Source of the DNA: Fratercula arctica
Lineage: Eukaryota; Chordata; Aves; Charadriiformes; Alcidae
DNA: 64,000 nucleotides
Assembly (NCBI GenBank): GCA_947846985.1
Contig: CANTUZ010000003.1
Coordinates: 59,344,096 to 59,408,095, forward strand
Reading direction: 5' to 3'
In this document: positions 11,101-24,146 of the stretch, in pieces
Layout of the letters: each line of letters starts with the position of its first letter
Numbering within the stretch: position 1 is the stretch's first letter
The notes under the pieces: model-generated
What the model saw: only the letters and a program-made list of their open reading frames with translations
Told to the model about the DNA's origin: nothing
Database searches by the model: none
Made by a program: the position numbers and the translations under genes

Positions 11101-14100
11101 CAAGGGCACTGATCTCAGCTGGCAGTGTCTAAACTGTTATTTGCAGTGAGGTTATGGACCTATACTTAAGGGGACGTGCTCTTGCTAATTTAGCTCCTGG
11201 CTGAAGTGAAAAAAAAGTAACCCAAAATCATAGTTCCAGTGGTGGCAGCAAAACAAGACCCTGCGCAGAGTGGGCTCTAGGGATAGAGGAGATAATGTAG
11301 GGAGGATCTAAAGAAGAAATTACGTGCTTGATTTTAATAAAGCGAATCAACTATGTGTAAAGTAAACAAACAAAGTTCATAGGTGATGTTCCAAAAGTCA
11401 TTTGGCATGATACATCCTTTAGGTAAATTTTGGTCTGATTGCTAACTTTCTGCAGAGTCTGAGAGACAATAAAACCAGCTCTGCTAACACACACACGTGT
11501 TAGTAAATATGGCTATTTTTATTTATATGGTACGTAGACATACACACATATGCATATGCATGTATGCATATATACAGACATATTTAGGTACATACACACG
11601 TGTATGTAGCATATAAATTCATGCATGTATAAGTCTCAACAAATTAAAATTTTACAGAGATTTCTTGGTGCTCTTTGCATTCAGATCTGCAACAATGTGC
11701 TAGCATGCAGGATACCAAAATGAAGAAAAGCTGTCAATAAACAAAATTTAAATGGACTATCACACTCCTATTGAGAAAAATGTGGAGGGGTTGGGAAAAG
11801 CAGTATTGAAAAATAAATTAGGCTTCAAATGTCTTTCTGCTTTAGTAATGAAGATGAAGATGTTTACAGCATAGAGACATTTGATTCAAAAAATAAATTA
11901 TATCCCTTTAACTTTGGAGGTAGATCAAGATTTGATCCATTAATTTCATCAAAACTGCTTGTAGGAAAGTGTATTTCTGCAGTATCGAGAGCTGCCAGAA
12001 TGACCTGGAATTAAGAGGGCAAAGGTAGAGACACTGTAAGTATTTTAATTCATCTATTCACAGATGATTTGTGTGAACACATTAAGAACACCAGTAAAGT
12101 AATGGGAATAATTTTCTTCCACTTTTTCCAAATTCAATTGCATATGGTATGATTGCATTTGATCGGGACATGAACGTCATTTCTCAGATGATTGTGTTCT
12201 GCCATTGATCATATGAAGTCAATTTAAAGTGTGACATTGCTTTTACCCTCCTCAAGTAGGAAGACATTTTTGCTTCTAGTCTTGGCTGCTGTAGCTATCA
12301 AATTGTGTGTATAATAAATTGTGCTTTGTTTAGAGAGTGATAACTGTAAAATATTGCCCATTGAGAGAAAAAATACTGAGATTGAGATTGATGCCTGGAG
12401 CTTAATGCATCATAGCTGCAATCAAGCAAATTTTAGACTTCTTACTTCTCCCATTACAGACTGTAATTCACAGAGCTCTCGAGACTTTCTGTGTTTGAAA
12501 AGGAGAAAGGGGACAAAGAGAGCATCAGAAAATCCACACAGACCGGGTTCATAGTCTCTACATGCTACAGTGCAGAAGCTTGCATGGTCAATTCATTGTA
12601 TTTAGTAAGAAAACATCTATAAAGGGGGTTTTGAACCCATGGAGAAGTGGGAGATTTGCATATAGCCTCACTGCTTTGCATTACCAGCCATGAATTCAAA
12701 CCCTTGGGTGGTACGCTACAGAAATGTGCACATTTTTCTACCTGCGTTGCCTGGCTCTTCTTTGATAGACATTATCCTATACAATCCTGGAACCTGGCTG
12801 CAATTTGAATGGCACCTGGCTTTCTTACAGACCTGGTCAAACTGAGGCTTTAGGTAAATTCCCAAACCATGGTAGGGTCCGTGCTGGAACGCTATCTGCC
12901 ACAAGCCAGTTAAGGAGTAACACGGACATGGCTTTATTTGCCTTTTTTACTCTTGAGGCAATTTTGTCCATTTATTGTGCTATTCCACAACCTTTGAATA
13001 ATCTGCAATAAAAAAAATATATATATTATCCAGTTGCTTTCCTTAAACTTCAGTTTCTGATTAAAATACACATGAGATTTCTGATATTTTATTACCTTGT
13101 AAAGTGCACAGGAACCTCCCTATCACCCCCCTACCCCCAACTGACCTTACAGTGTCGGTGTAACAGATATATAAGGCAAAACAAAGTCCTCCTTCTTGTT
13201 GATCCGTGAAATGAATAAATCTTTATGGTCAGATGATGCCGATGCCTACAGCTCCATTTTTATTTCACCACTGATGGTGTAGCTTTACAATTACAAAATG
13301 ATTAGGGGAGTTGCCAAGGGAGAAGCTAGCAGTCTTTCGAAAGCAGATGGTGTAAGAGTCATTATCAGAGCACTTCTGCCTGTGTGTTTCCAGGTCCCCC
13401 GTAAAAGGCTAATCCCCGAGTGTCCGAGATACAAAGTTCAAATTGAAAAAAAAAAACCTCTTCCAAGCAGTAAGACATGCCGTGCTTCTCATCCTCCCAT
13501 TTCCCTTCTCATGTGCTTGTTTAATTTTAGTCTCCATGGCTGGCAAACAACTGCAGGAGTTGAGGAGAGTCATGACCAGATATGACCGAATACCAGCAAA
13601 GACTCCGCAGTGGTGGTTGCACCGCTCTCTGTCTTTGGTGGGCAGTCGTCGAAGGCGCGCTCGTTTACTTTTGCTGCCAAAGAACCAAGGATTGCACAAA
13701 TTCTACTAACGCGGTGATAAAAGCGAATTAAAAGTTGCTGGGTTTAGTATCTCAGCAATGCCTCTGGGAGCTTTAATTGGGCAGTGAAATCCTGTCTGAT
13801 GGCCCACACATTATCTGGGGTTGTTAAGAGACTCCGCAGGTTGGCCGTTCCCTCAGAGCACGTCCTGTTTGCTAGCGCCAGCGCTGCTGTAAGGTGGCGG
13901 GTTATTAAGGAGATGCAGTAGTACTGCCTAGACCAAATCTTGCTGTCCTTAACTAGATCTTGCTCTGGATAATATTTTGCCTAACTGTAAGTAACAATTA
14001 AGCTTCTTAAAGACTTAGAAACTGATCCAGCTGTCAGTGGAATCAGGGGGAGCCTTTCACGCTTGGATCAGAGGCTGAAGTATCCTTTGAGGAATGCTGC

Positions 14101-17100
14101 TGAAGACAGTGAGGTTACCACAGTGTGAGGGAAGATGCTGGCTCCTATTAGTTAAGAGCTAAAAAAGAAATTAGGGAAAACGGCATATAGTGTTCCTCAT
14201 GGATTTCAGTTTAAATACTCTTTATGAAGCTGGAGCAGCAGCAGTGTGATTTTGCTTCATAAATGACATCTTTCACTTACAGCTTCATTCTCTTTTCATG
14301 AAAGTCCCCTCTGCTCCTGTCAGGGCAATGTTCAGAGGATTTAGTGTAAATGAGAAGAAAGACCCTTGTTTTTGGGTTGCGGATTAGATAAACTGATTCA
14401 CAATGCACATTAATTAAATATAACTGTGCATGTGTAGCCAGCATCACTAAAGCCAGTTCGGCCTGTAAGAGCAGAGGGTGACCTGTGGGGGGGCTCGAAG
14501 GTATCCATGCCACTCCAGGGAGAGGACGCTACAATCCAGAGCACCCCTAGGTCCTGCTGAAGGATGGGGGAATAAGGACTCAGGACTTCTTTATTGCTTT
14601 GCATTGTTTTTTGACTGGAACTTTTCTCAGGCCAGTTGTAAAAATAGCGAGTGAAATACTGGCCCTGCTAAAAACAGAGTTTTGCCCTTGAGTCCAGCCG
14701 TGCCAAGGTTTCACCCACAGATTAAAACCGTATTGGGCCCTGTCTGTTCAAAGGTTCAAAAGTGGTTCCTGGCTCCACATCCAGATCATTTCCTAGAAAG
14801 TTTTATATTGATGTGATAAAGTGTCAGGGTCTGGAGCCAGAGCATATGTTATTTTATATACTCAGATGCCTATATAGACCACTGTTGACATTGCTGGTCA
14901 GTAACACATTACCATTTGCTATTTGTTTTTGTTGCTGATAGCAAACGTTACAGGGGAAAAAAAAAAGCATAAGCATATGTGTTTTATTGCTAACTGGTTC
15001 CAGGCCTGCTTTGCCCTTCAGCTTTTGCCACCCCGCTTCCACCAGCTCACATGCCCACTCTGCTAGAGGTGGAGGTGCCACACATCGCCCACCCCACGCT
15101 GGACAGGCTTTGCGCTGTGCGTGGGGCAGTGTGGGCAGCTGTCCCACTTGTTGGAAGCAGAGGGGGGTTTGCTGTGGGCTTCAGTGCCAGTATGGTCAGG
15201 CCATGGGCACGGATCTGCAAGTCCAGTGTGCTACGTTTGAGATTTTCCTGTCCAAGTCCTCTGGCATGCTCCTCTGCCATGACATTTTTTAGCCCTTGAG
15301 GAGCAGGTACCTTCTCCTGCTGCAGTGTCCTGACTGCCCCGAGATGGTGGCCAGCCAGGGCTCAGCATCACAGCCAGGACAGACAGCAGGAGACGGGGTG
15401 AGACAAGCTGCACTTCTCCTGGGGACCCTGTGTTCCTCTGGGGTGCTGCCCTGTCCAGGAGCACATCCACCCTGGGATGCCCACACTCATCCCCCATCCC
15501 TGTCACGTCAGTTGGGGTGGCATCTCACGTGTGGGCATTCAGGGACACAAGGAAGCCTGAAAAAAAGTGCCTTGGGCAAAATGCGCGCTGTGGTTGTCTG
15601 TGTGTTCACAACGGTCCTCAACAAAATCAGAATAGCCAGGCTCACTGGAGTGTGTGGTCACTAGAAGGTCACTGAAGGTTTGTTGTCTCGGTATTAATGA
15701 GGTGGGCATTTCAGTCAGCTCCATTATATGCAAATTAGATATGAGTCTCCAGTTCCTGGTGCATGGTCTGTATGCCCTGATTAAGGGTAGCCTCCATGTA
15801 TTCAATAACTCCCTCCCTGCAGGTGTAAATGGGGCAGCCTGTAGCTGCCTAACGCATCTAACACATTAACGAACACATCTCTTGGTGCTCTGGGCCTCGG
15901 ACGTATAGACATACATACATGCCTGCATACATGCCTACAGCAGGTCTTTTGTATACAGAAAGTGCCTTTTTGTGGTCTTTCCCAGAGTACCATCATGTGT
16001 AAAGAGACATACAAGGCTTATGAATGATTTTCACAGTGTACTAATAATTTGTTTTCTAAAAGAGACTAGCATCTATGGTAAGGGGATTTTTAGAGGTGAT
16101 CTCACTTTTAAAGCACAGTGCTAGACAGGAAAGAAGCAGAATGAAAAACAATTGCACTGCTCTGATTTAATAACAGGAAAGCATTTGCATTTAATTAGAA
16201 AATATGTGTTCTTAAATTCTGATTTGGGCATGATCTTTTCAAAATTAGGCAGAAATTAGGAAGAAAACCTGGAACTGCAAGCCCTAAAGGTAAATGGACT
16301 ACAAAAGCACTTCTGTGCTGTGTGTGTTTACACTGCTAGTTGTATACATCATGTTTGAAAATACATCATTGTATGCACCTTTTGGTCTTCTTTGTCTATT
16401 GTTTTCACCTCAGAATATATTAGTTGGTGTGTATTCTAGCCCACAGCAAGTTGGAAACCACAGGACAGCTACTGATTGCTGGTGCCACATTGCTCTGAGG
16501 GAAAAAGACCTGAGTAGCAAGAAGAACCGTGACTGAATCTCTGAAGTTCTTACACGTATTGATGTAGCCAACGCCGTAATGTCATTTAGGTTATAAAATC
16601 AAACAGCAGGCTGAATCGACCACAATCCTTAACCATCTTTCATATTGGTTTTCCAAATAGGTGGAGGAGAGAGTCAACCATATTTGCTGGAGTGGTGAAC
16701 CAAATTGCCTTGACTGGAACCATTACTCACTTGCACCTTTGACAGCAGCAGCCAGGTAGGAGGGAGAAGAAAGGATGGGTTTGAGCGACCTGAGGGAGCG
16801 GGCCCTAGTGAATCGTTTTTCATTCTCAGAAGGCTTCACGTGGAAGTCACTCACTTTTAAATGCTGATTACATGTCCTTTCGTTACAACTGAAGTCAGCT
16901 CTTCTGAAATCAGAGGCATTTCTCTTTGGGGCAGGTGATGTTTTTGTTCATTTGGAAGTGCTGCCTTTGCTTTTCCACATATTTGGTTTGCCGCTTTCCC
17001 TTCTCTATGCAGTTCTTGCACCAAGCATTCAGAAAGCACACTTTTTGAACCAAATAAACAAAAAAATAGACTTGTAAAAATATAAGAAGAAATGGTGGGT

Positions 17101-19129
17101 CGGATTTTGATATCTGAAATGGTTCTTTTTTCATTTTTAAATTGTCCTAAAGTATAAGTTGGTGATTTCTGCTTGACTGTCTTGCTATTTCAAGTGCACC
17201 ATTGACAATACTGTTCAAGGTTTATTTTTTTCCTTTGGGCTTGAACATTTCTGGCACATAGAAACTGCAGTTATGAAAGTGCTGACACTGTAGTATAATG
17301 ACACCCAAACTACCTTAAAGTTAGTGGATCCCCAACAGCAGTCTTACTATGGCATCAGATGGTTCAGAAGCCAGTTTATCTTGTCAGGAAAAGGTCCGTT
17401 TTCAGCTACTCATTGCAGCTCCATGTTTATTTGCGTTGGGAGTCCCTCGTTGGACAGGTTTCACTTTGACTTTGCCTCAAAAACTGTGCCTGGGTGCAGT
17501 ACAGACAGAGTTACTTTTGTTGCTGTAGGAGACCTGAGGCACTGAGAAGCTCCTCTTCTCTAATCTTCTCTGTACGGGCACATCCTTGATGGACAGAGAA
17601 TTGTTAGCCCTCAGAATCTAATGAGACTGGCTTGAAATAGTGAAAAGTTAAGAAAAAGTTTGATCCTTCTCATTGGCCTTCTATTTTTTTTTTAATTAAC
17701 CAATATTTATCTGCAACTGTAAGAGCTAGACGTGTGAAAGAGTACACTGGAGATTCCCTCCCAAAGGAGGAGATGTTCAAAGAAAACGCAGAATATATTT
17801 TGAGATAAAACCCCCGGTTTTTTCAGAGCTATGTAAATGGTGTTGGACCAATGTTTCATTCTGCATAGGAATTGACAGAAAGAATGGAGGGGGTTAAATT
17901 GAGATGGGCTATCCCTTGAACCTTTGCTCAAACCTGCAACTGATCCCACAGATTCTGCAGGCCAGGGTGGTGCTATATGGGACGTCTCTTCTTATGGATC
18001 CCTCTCCAAGCCCCTGCAGTGGAAGCTGTGTGTGTATGCGTTGCACTCTTTCCCCTCTGCAGTCTCCGCGAGCTAACCGAGATCTTTCCGTGCAGCCCGG
18101 GCTCAGAGCTGGGTGGGTGAGAGGGGTGCAAACTGATGGCTGTCGGCAGTGGTGTTACCAACAAACATGTCGGGGAAAAAGAAGGCATCATCCCCGCCAG
18201 AGCTCTGGTGCCAGTTTGGGAAGCATTAGCAGCGTGTGAAATTTATAAGCAGGAGTAATGGAATACTCCTGCAGTACAGAAACCTAGCCACGTTCTGACT
18301 CACCGGGCAGGATTTAAGTGGAAAACTGAGAACTTTGGGACGCAAGAGTGTGGCGGCCATCCTCTGAAATAGGGTTTTAGCATAAATTTTTCAGGTTTCA
18401 TTAGTGTACAACTTAATGGTACTTCTGTGCATTGGGCCCTTATTGCTGTGGCTCTTCCGTATGACGAGAACTCTCCATGATAATGTGTCAGCCAAGTAAT
18501 GGTATGCTTTACATTTTTGTTTGGAGCAATTGAATTTTAGAATTGATGCTCTCAATTAACATAGTTCAGACCAATGTTATTGTAACTATGATAATATGTG
18601 TCGCTACCTTGTGTGCTAAGGATATTAAGGCAAGCACTTAATACTGGTAGGGTAGTAAATATGCTGTGTGAGCTAATAAAAGGCTCCCGTTAAGAAATTG
18701 AACCCTATTAGTGTCTACTTTACAGGTGAAAGCTTGCAGTCTGATTCCACCACTAGATATGGGGTGATAGGAAGGCACATTTTCTCTGGAGACGGGAGCA
18801 TGCGATGCTGCCAAACCAGCAGTCCCAGGCGCCCTGCAGGGAATGATTCTTGCAGCAGAGCGAGGTTGCACAAGCTGTGGTGCGGAGGACTAGCTGCTTT
18901 GCGTGAGCCGAGAATCCTTTGAAGATACCGGTCCTGATTCTCTACCGCCTGAAACCTTTTGCTATTTATACCTGGTCGAAGTGAATGCCGAGCGAGCATA
19001 AAATGCTACTACCCTAGTGCTAAAGGAGCTGTTACCCACTTTGCCCAAATAGAAATGACTATGCAAAGGGTGAAGCAAGTTCAAGGTCTCTCTTTCTGTT
19101 ATGACATTGCCCCTAGATCCTGCTGACGG
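5171..19129. other. Long non-coding stretch, probable intron or flank
   Basis: No recognisable gene or CR1. Contents are a 15-A run (7425-7439), a moderately GC-rich patch (about 7850-8200), a 204-codon minus-strand frame (10419-11033) with no known domain, an alternating CATATG/TATGCA-rich tract with two CACGTG E-boxes (11490-11620), and a CATACATGCCTG repeat (about 15907-15942). No RNA gene was recognised. Confidence 0.55.
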
Positions 19130-19780
19130 TGTGAACAGGAGGCGGCTGCGTCTTCGTGGCGGTTTGAGCTCAAGATGTTCAAACTCGGGGCGGGGGGGGG
19201 GAAGCAAGAGCACTCATTTCTTGTCCCGCTATTAGTCAGAGAGGGGGAGAAAACATGTTTCTTCTTCCACCTTCAGGAGGCGGCCGAGCAGGGTGGCGGG
19301 ACAACAAAGTCATTTGCTAATTCTCCGCCAGCCTGGAGGGGGATGGGGGGGGGGGGTGGGGGGGGGGGGGGGGAAGAAGGAGGCTCGAAAACATCCAGAG
19401 GAGGCAGAAATGGGCGCTGCGACTTCCAGGTCTCCCAGTCCCCGGGGCACGAAACGCCGCCGTGCCCGACCAGCGCTGCCCGCAGGGCCCGGGCACCGGC
19501 GGGGCTGCCGGCGGCGCGGGGGCGCGCCTGCGGGGCGGCGGCGGCAGCAGCGGTCGCTGGGGGCCGGTGCCGGTGGAGCTGGATGTGCAAGAAAAAAGCC
19601 TGCCCCTGCCGCAGCTGCCCCCTGCCAGCCCTTGTCCCCTCGGGAGGCGGCGAGACCCTTCTGCGGGCCAGGAGGTGCACTCGCGGTGCAGTATTTATCT
19701 TCTGATTCTGTTTATTTCGCAGTCTCTTCCCCACCCCCACCCCGACCCCAAAAATAAAAATCAGGACATGCGTAGTGAAA
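19130..19780. promoter_or_regulatory. CpG island with long G runs, candidate alternative promoter
   Basis: CpG density rises sharply: 19441-19560 alone has more than 20 CpGs, against almost none in the surrounding AT-rich DNA. The island includes G runs at 19192-19201, 19345-19356 and 19358-19373. No protein family is recognisable in the open frames it creates on both strands, which are composition artefacts. Lying about 25 kb upstream of the probable last leader exon of HIVEP2, it could be an alternative first exon or promoter. I could not fix a start site or donor. Confidence 0.55.
19345..19373 (+). repeat. Long G runs with G-quadruplex potential
   Basis: Twelve G (19345-19356), a T, then sixteen G (19358-19373) inside the CpG island. 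Such runs can form G-quadruplexes and are prone to length variation and sequencing error. Confidence 0.85.
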
Positions 19781-20792
19781 TCTAACAACTTAACTTCATG
19801 TTTTCCCCATACACAAGATGTGTTTGGGGCATCTCCCATGCAGCCACAGACAGCTATGTGATAGCCGGCGGCGCATTAACATGCCATATATTGGAAGGAC
19901 GTGGTCCTTGAAATCCTCTGGCACCGCAAGCTATTGCTTTCAAACTAGAACAGAGACAGATAAGGGTATCATGAAGGAGAAATTTGGCATGGCATATTAT
20001 AAAATTGAATCCTTAAAAAAAATGGATACTTTTGGCAGTATTTCATATCTTGTAACTAGAACCCATATATATTTATGCGTATTTTAAGCAGACTATAGTG
20101 TACTGCAATTTCTGCTATCTAAGCAAGTATCTAGGTAGAGTAATTTAAAAACAGACCTTTCTTTTTTGTAGCCAGCACTGCACCAATTAAAGAGCGATGC
20201 TGGCCTATGTTAGGCGTTCTGGGCCAGGATCTGTAGGTACAGCTGCTGAAGGCAACGAGGATGCTCAGTGCACCCTGACCTAGCACAGGGTGAGGCCATC
20301 AAGTGGCCGGCTTCTTCTGAGCAGCGCTGCACATGGATTCTGTGCTGGAGTGCATGCTGCTGTGGAAGGGACCTGTTTAAAAAGCAAGAAATACAAATCG
20401 TTTTGAATTACAGGCAGCAGGAAGGGTTCTCTCTCTGTAGTACCTGGATAAGCCTCTATTTATGTGGAGGTTTATGCGTATCATTCCTGCAAGTAACCTG
20501 CCTTTTGTTAAGGGTAGGATATGGTAACAGTATCAACACCGAACCACACTTGATGGGATTCATTTTATGTAACTTCCAAAACATGTATATACCTATTTGC
20601 ATCTACATTTCCCTCTGTCTAAAAATATCCTAAGGTTACATATTCAAGACTTAAAGCTTCAATGAAGACACAGAGTGAACAATTGCGATTTTAAATCTGC
20701 CAGTAACATATATGCAGAATTATTGTAACATGCCATGCTGTAGTAGAGCTAAATTAAATATTTCAAAATAGAAACAAGAAACTGTAGCATTT
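19781..20792. other. No gene seen
   Basis: Ordinary AT-rich non-coding DNA between the CpG island and the CR1 fragment. Frames of 121 codons or fewer are not recognisable. Confidence 0.55.
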
Positions 20793-21130
20793 AGAATCAT
20801 AGAATCATAGAATTGCCTAGGTTGGAAGGGACCTTTCAGATCAAGTCCAACCATCAACCTAACACTGAAAAAACCCACCACTAAACCATGTCCCTCAGCA
20901 CCACGTCTGCCCGTCTTTTAAATACCTCCAGGGGTGGTGATTCCACCACTTCCCTGGGCAGCCTGTTCCAATGTTTGATAGCCCTTTCAGTGTAGAAGTT
21001 TTTCCTAATATCCAATCTAAACCTCCCCTGGCGTAACTTGAGGCCATTTCCTCTTGTCCTATCGCCTGTTACTTGGGAGAAGAGACCGACCCCCACCTCC
21101 CTACACCCTCCTTTGTCGGTCTTTAAAAGT
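20793..21130 (-). mobile_element. CR1 LINE fragment (3' end)
   Basis: AGAATCATAGAATCATAGAA at 20793 followed by GGTTGGAAGGGACCTTTCAG is the complement of a CR1 3' terminus. On the minus strand the segment reads [22 protein letters not shown] and [16 protein letters not shown], the C-terminus of the CR1 ORF2 protein. The 3' segment (CCATCAACCTAACACTG) differs from the copy at 2.7 kb, so it belongs to another CR1 subfamily. Truncated at about 21130. Confidence 0.9.
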
Positions 21131-22064
21131 AATCCTGTGAACCTTGCTTTTTGTTGCTGTGTACTTATCAGAAATTTGAAGAATTTACAGTTTTGAAAAA
21201 CTACATAATACCCAGTGCCCTGTGCAAATCCGTGTGAGTGGAGTCTCTTGCTCACTGACGCTTCGCTAAAAAGTTCCGAGACTGCGAAGTTTCAGCCAGC
21301 TGGGAATCTCAGCTCCGCACTAGCAGTTATCTCCAGATGGCTGCACTCCTGTACCAAGTCTTCTAGGATCTCCGTGGCTGCATGTTTGGAATGATGATGT
21401 ATACTGTTCCACTTGGTTTTGCCAGAAAATGTACAGGGCATTGTATGATAAGCTTTGGCACATGGTATAGCTCAAAGAAAAGGTGAGAGAGAGAGTGTGG
21501 GGAGAGAAAAGGGGAAAGAAAAGAGTAGGACGGGAGAGGAAAGGAGTAAGAAAATGCAGCAAGAAGAGTTTATGTCAGTGTAATGAATTCAGTCTGACTG
21601 GCAAATACAATTTGTCTGCAAGTTGTGAATTTCATTGAATTTGATCCAAGAAAGACACAGCTGAGCAATCTGCAGGAAGCAATCTTTTCCTAGAAGTATG
21701 CAGCTCCAAACTGTACAAATTCTTCCACCAGTCGTAAAATGTCTGTGCGCCTCTGAACCTGTGTAAGCGGATACTTTTGAAGAGAAAGTAGTGTATTGAG
21801 AGAGTCAGCTAAAGAATAGCAAAAAACATCACTAAATGTAGAGTTTTGAAAGAAGAAAACCTATATGATTCGAAGCCTGTATAATTGAATTGGCCAATGA
21901 AGCCCTGGTGATAAGGACAGTTAATCATTTCTGGTGCAGCTGTTTCCTGGCATTTCTGCAAAATGTTGTGGAAAAATTAATGAAGGTTCGTTCAGTAATG
22001 GTTTCAAGCTTGGCTAGTGGAAAATATGACAGTATTTCCATCGTCAATTAAGAACAAGCAAGGC

Positions 22065-22082
22065 TTTTTTTTTTTTTTTTTT
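22065..22082 (+). repeat. T homopolymer, 18 bp
   Basis: A run of 18 T in non-coding DNA, with no recognised retroposon beside it. Confidence 0.9.
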
Positions 22083-22489
22083 CTGTAGGGGAAGTGGTAT
22101 GCAATTTGTACTGCACAGGAAACTGTAGACTTGAGAGCAGCTGTGTGATACTAACAGGTATGTAGAGAATATGGAGAAGAGCCTGGGCCCTCTTCTCTTA
22201 TCACATGTGTTTCAGTGTGGTAGAGCTCTCTCTGCTATATACTGGAGTAGACAACTTACACTATCTAGCCCGCGGGGTTATTCCTTCGAGTGTCTGACTC
22301 TGAAAATAAATACTCTTCTTGTCACTTCAATAGCAAAGCTTGTATCAATGAGATTTTCATCACGATTGTATTTTATTACTGTGATGCCCCAAGAATAACT
22401 CCTTTGGGTGGAGGGACACAGGATTTTTTTTACCGATCTGTGAAACTCCTGTCGCTTGCAATTCGATCTCAGCATGTGTGATTTTCACA

Positions 22490-22750
22490 GCCAGTCAGCG
22501 CGCCTTGGTGAGCACGTGTGGTTGCTGTGCTGCCCGGGTGCAGAGCAGCAGTAACCCTGCTCTCACTGCCTGGCCGCTTTGCGGTTTAGGGCTAGGGGCG
22601 ACCTCGTCGCCCTCCTGTGCCTGAGGGGCACGGGTCATACCTGTGTGCGAACTCGGTATCGTACGTGCCTACGCAGTGTTGCCGATAGCCGAGAGAGCGT
22701 GCGGTTTAGAAACGCGAGCGTGGCCAAGGGCTTGTGTTCCCACTGCAGGT
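22490..22750. promoter_or_regulatory. CpG-dense patch of unknown role
   Basis: About 20 CpGs occur in roughly 250 bp (22501-22740), against a CpG-poor background. Part of it (22585-22630, AGGGGCGACCTCGTCGCCCT) resembles an internal CR1 segment, so the density may come from a young or GC-rich repeat remnant and not from a promoter. No start site or exon boundary can be assigned. Confidence 0.3.
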
Positions 22751-24102
22751 CAGCGTAGCTGAAGGTCACTGTAGCAGCTGAGCAGTGGCCTTTGTCCACT
22801 CCTTCACCTCGTAGCCCACAGCGCCTGGCAGGCGGCCAGCCGCCGACAGCCTCCTCAATGGCACCTTGGGGCTCCCCGCTCCTGCCACAGCTCCGCTGTG
22901 CTCCAGCTCCTCCAGCTCGGCTCGGTGTGGGGGATGCTGGGTCCCCTCTACTGCTGGGTAGGCTACATGGGACAGAGGGTAGTTGGGAAAGAGGCAAGGT
23001 CTACTCTTGACAGTAAGTTGTGAAGACCAGTCCCGTGCTGTCAGTAGAATTAACTTTTTTACTCACAGGGATCTACATTTTATTTTGTGTTAAAAACGCA
23101 TTAATGTGGAAATACACAGAAATATCGGTACAGAGATACTGTAAAACACTGCAAATGTTTAGGTGAATGATTTAGGTGCTCGGTACCTTGCTGGACTGTG
23201 AGGGGTTGTACAAGCCTGCCTGTTCTAATAGCTTTTTTCTTCCTCTGACTTTGTGAGATACTTTGAGCCCTGCCATAAACATGATTTCTAGCCTGCTTAC
23301 ACAGTATGATGATTCATGCTAAAGGGGTTGATAGAAAGAAGATGCGTTACAATGAATGGTTTACCCTTTTCTAATATCACTCTGTAAAGGAGACACTTGC
23401 TCGGTGCTTCTCCTGCAAATTTAGAAGACCCTTAGCAATCTCACGAGAAATGTTTGTCTTACTGTCTGTAGTGTTAGCTGTGGATTGTGTAGTTACTGAC
23501 AGGTTTAAGCCAGTGCAAAACAATTAGTAACAACGGAGTTACATCCATGATTTGTGACCATTCTCATAATCACGTAAAAGTCAGCCCCAAGTTCTGGTGC
23601 AGTCTACTGTACCAGCAGACTGGTGCAGACTACTGCGAGGAGCTTCACTGAAGACTCTCCCAAGCCTGCAATCCCCAGTGCAGGTAAACCTGTTGCTGAA
23701 GTCAATGACAGCTTTACCAGTATCAGAGCATTAGGGACGGCTTATATATAAAAGCCTGTAATTAATCTTGATTTGGGACATTAAAAGATTAATCCTTCAA
23801 GCATCCTGTCTGTAACCACGTGCGTACTGCTGCTGCAGTCAATATATTGTCGTGCCGGCGGTGGGACCACTTGTGCGCTGCAGGGTATGCATGGGAGTAA
23901 GGGAAAGATGAGGGCTCTGCTCTTGCAGTGTATCTGATGTGGGAAATCTGAGGGCACTGGGTCCGACATGAGCTGCTTTTAAACTTCTCAGCATGAGGGC
24001 TGTGCCTACAGCTGCTTAGGAATTTCCATAAAAACAATTTGTCAATTGAAAGTGGAATTTCCCCAAGAACAAGTTTTCCACTGGAAAATCTCCCTATTGC
24101 TA

Positions 24103-24146
24103 TTTTTTTTTGTTTGTTTGTTTGTTTTTGTTTTTGTTTTTGTTTT
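24103..24146 (+). repeat. Simple repeat, TTTG changing to TTTTTG
   Basis: A T run leads into TTTG units and then TTTTTG units ending at 24146. It may be the expanded tail of an old retroposon on the minus strand, though no body is recognised next to it. Confidence 0.85.

Noticed and set aside
13443..13709. 88-codon + frame with an MAGKQLQELRR stretch
   Set aside because: Overlaps frames on the opposite strand, lacks recognisable splice partners and resembles no family I know.
19175..19839. Long open frames on both strands (up to 188 codons) in the GC-rich region
   Set aside because: They overlap one another in several frames and are made of Gly/Arg/Pro/Ala runs created by G and C homopolymers. 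This is typical of a CpG island, not of a protein.
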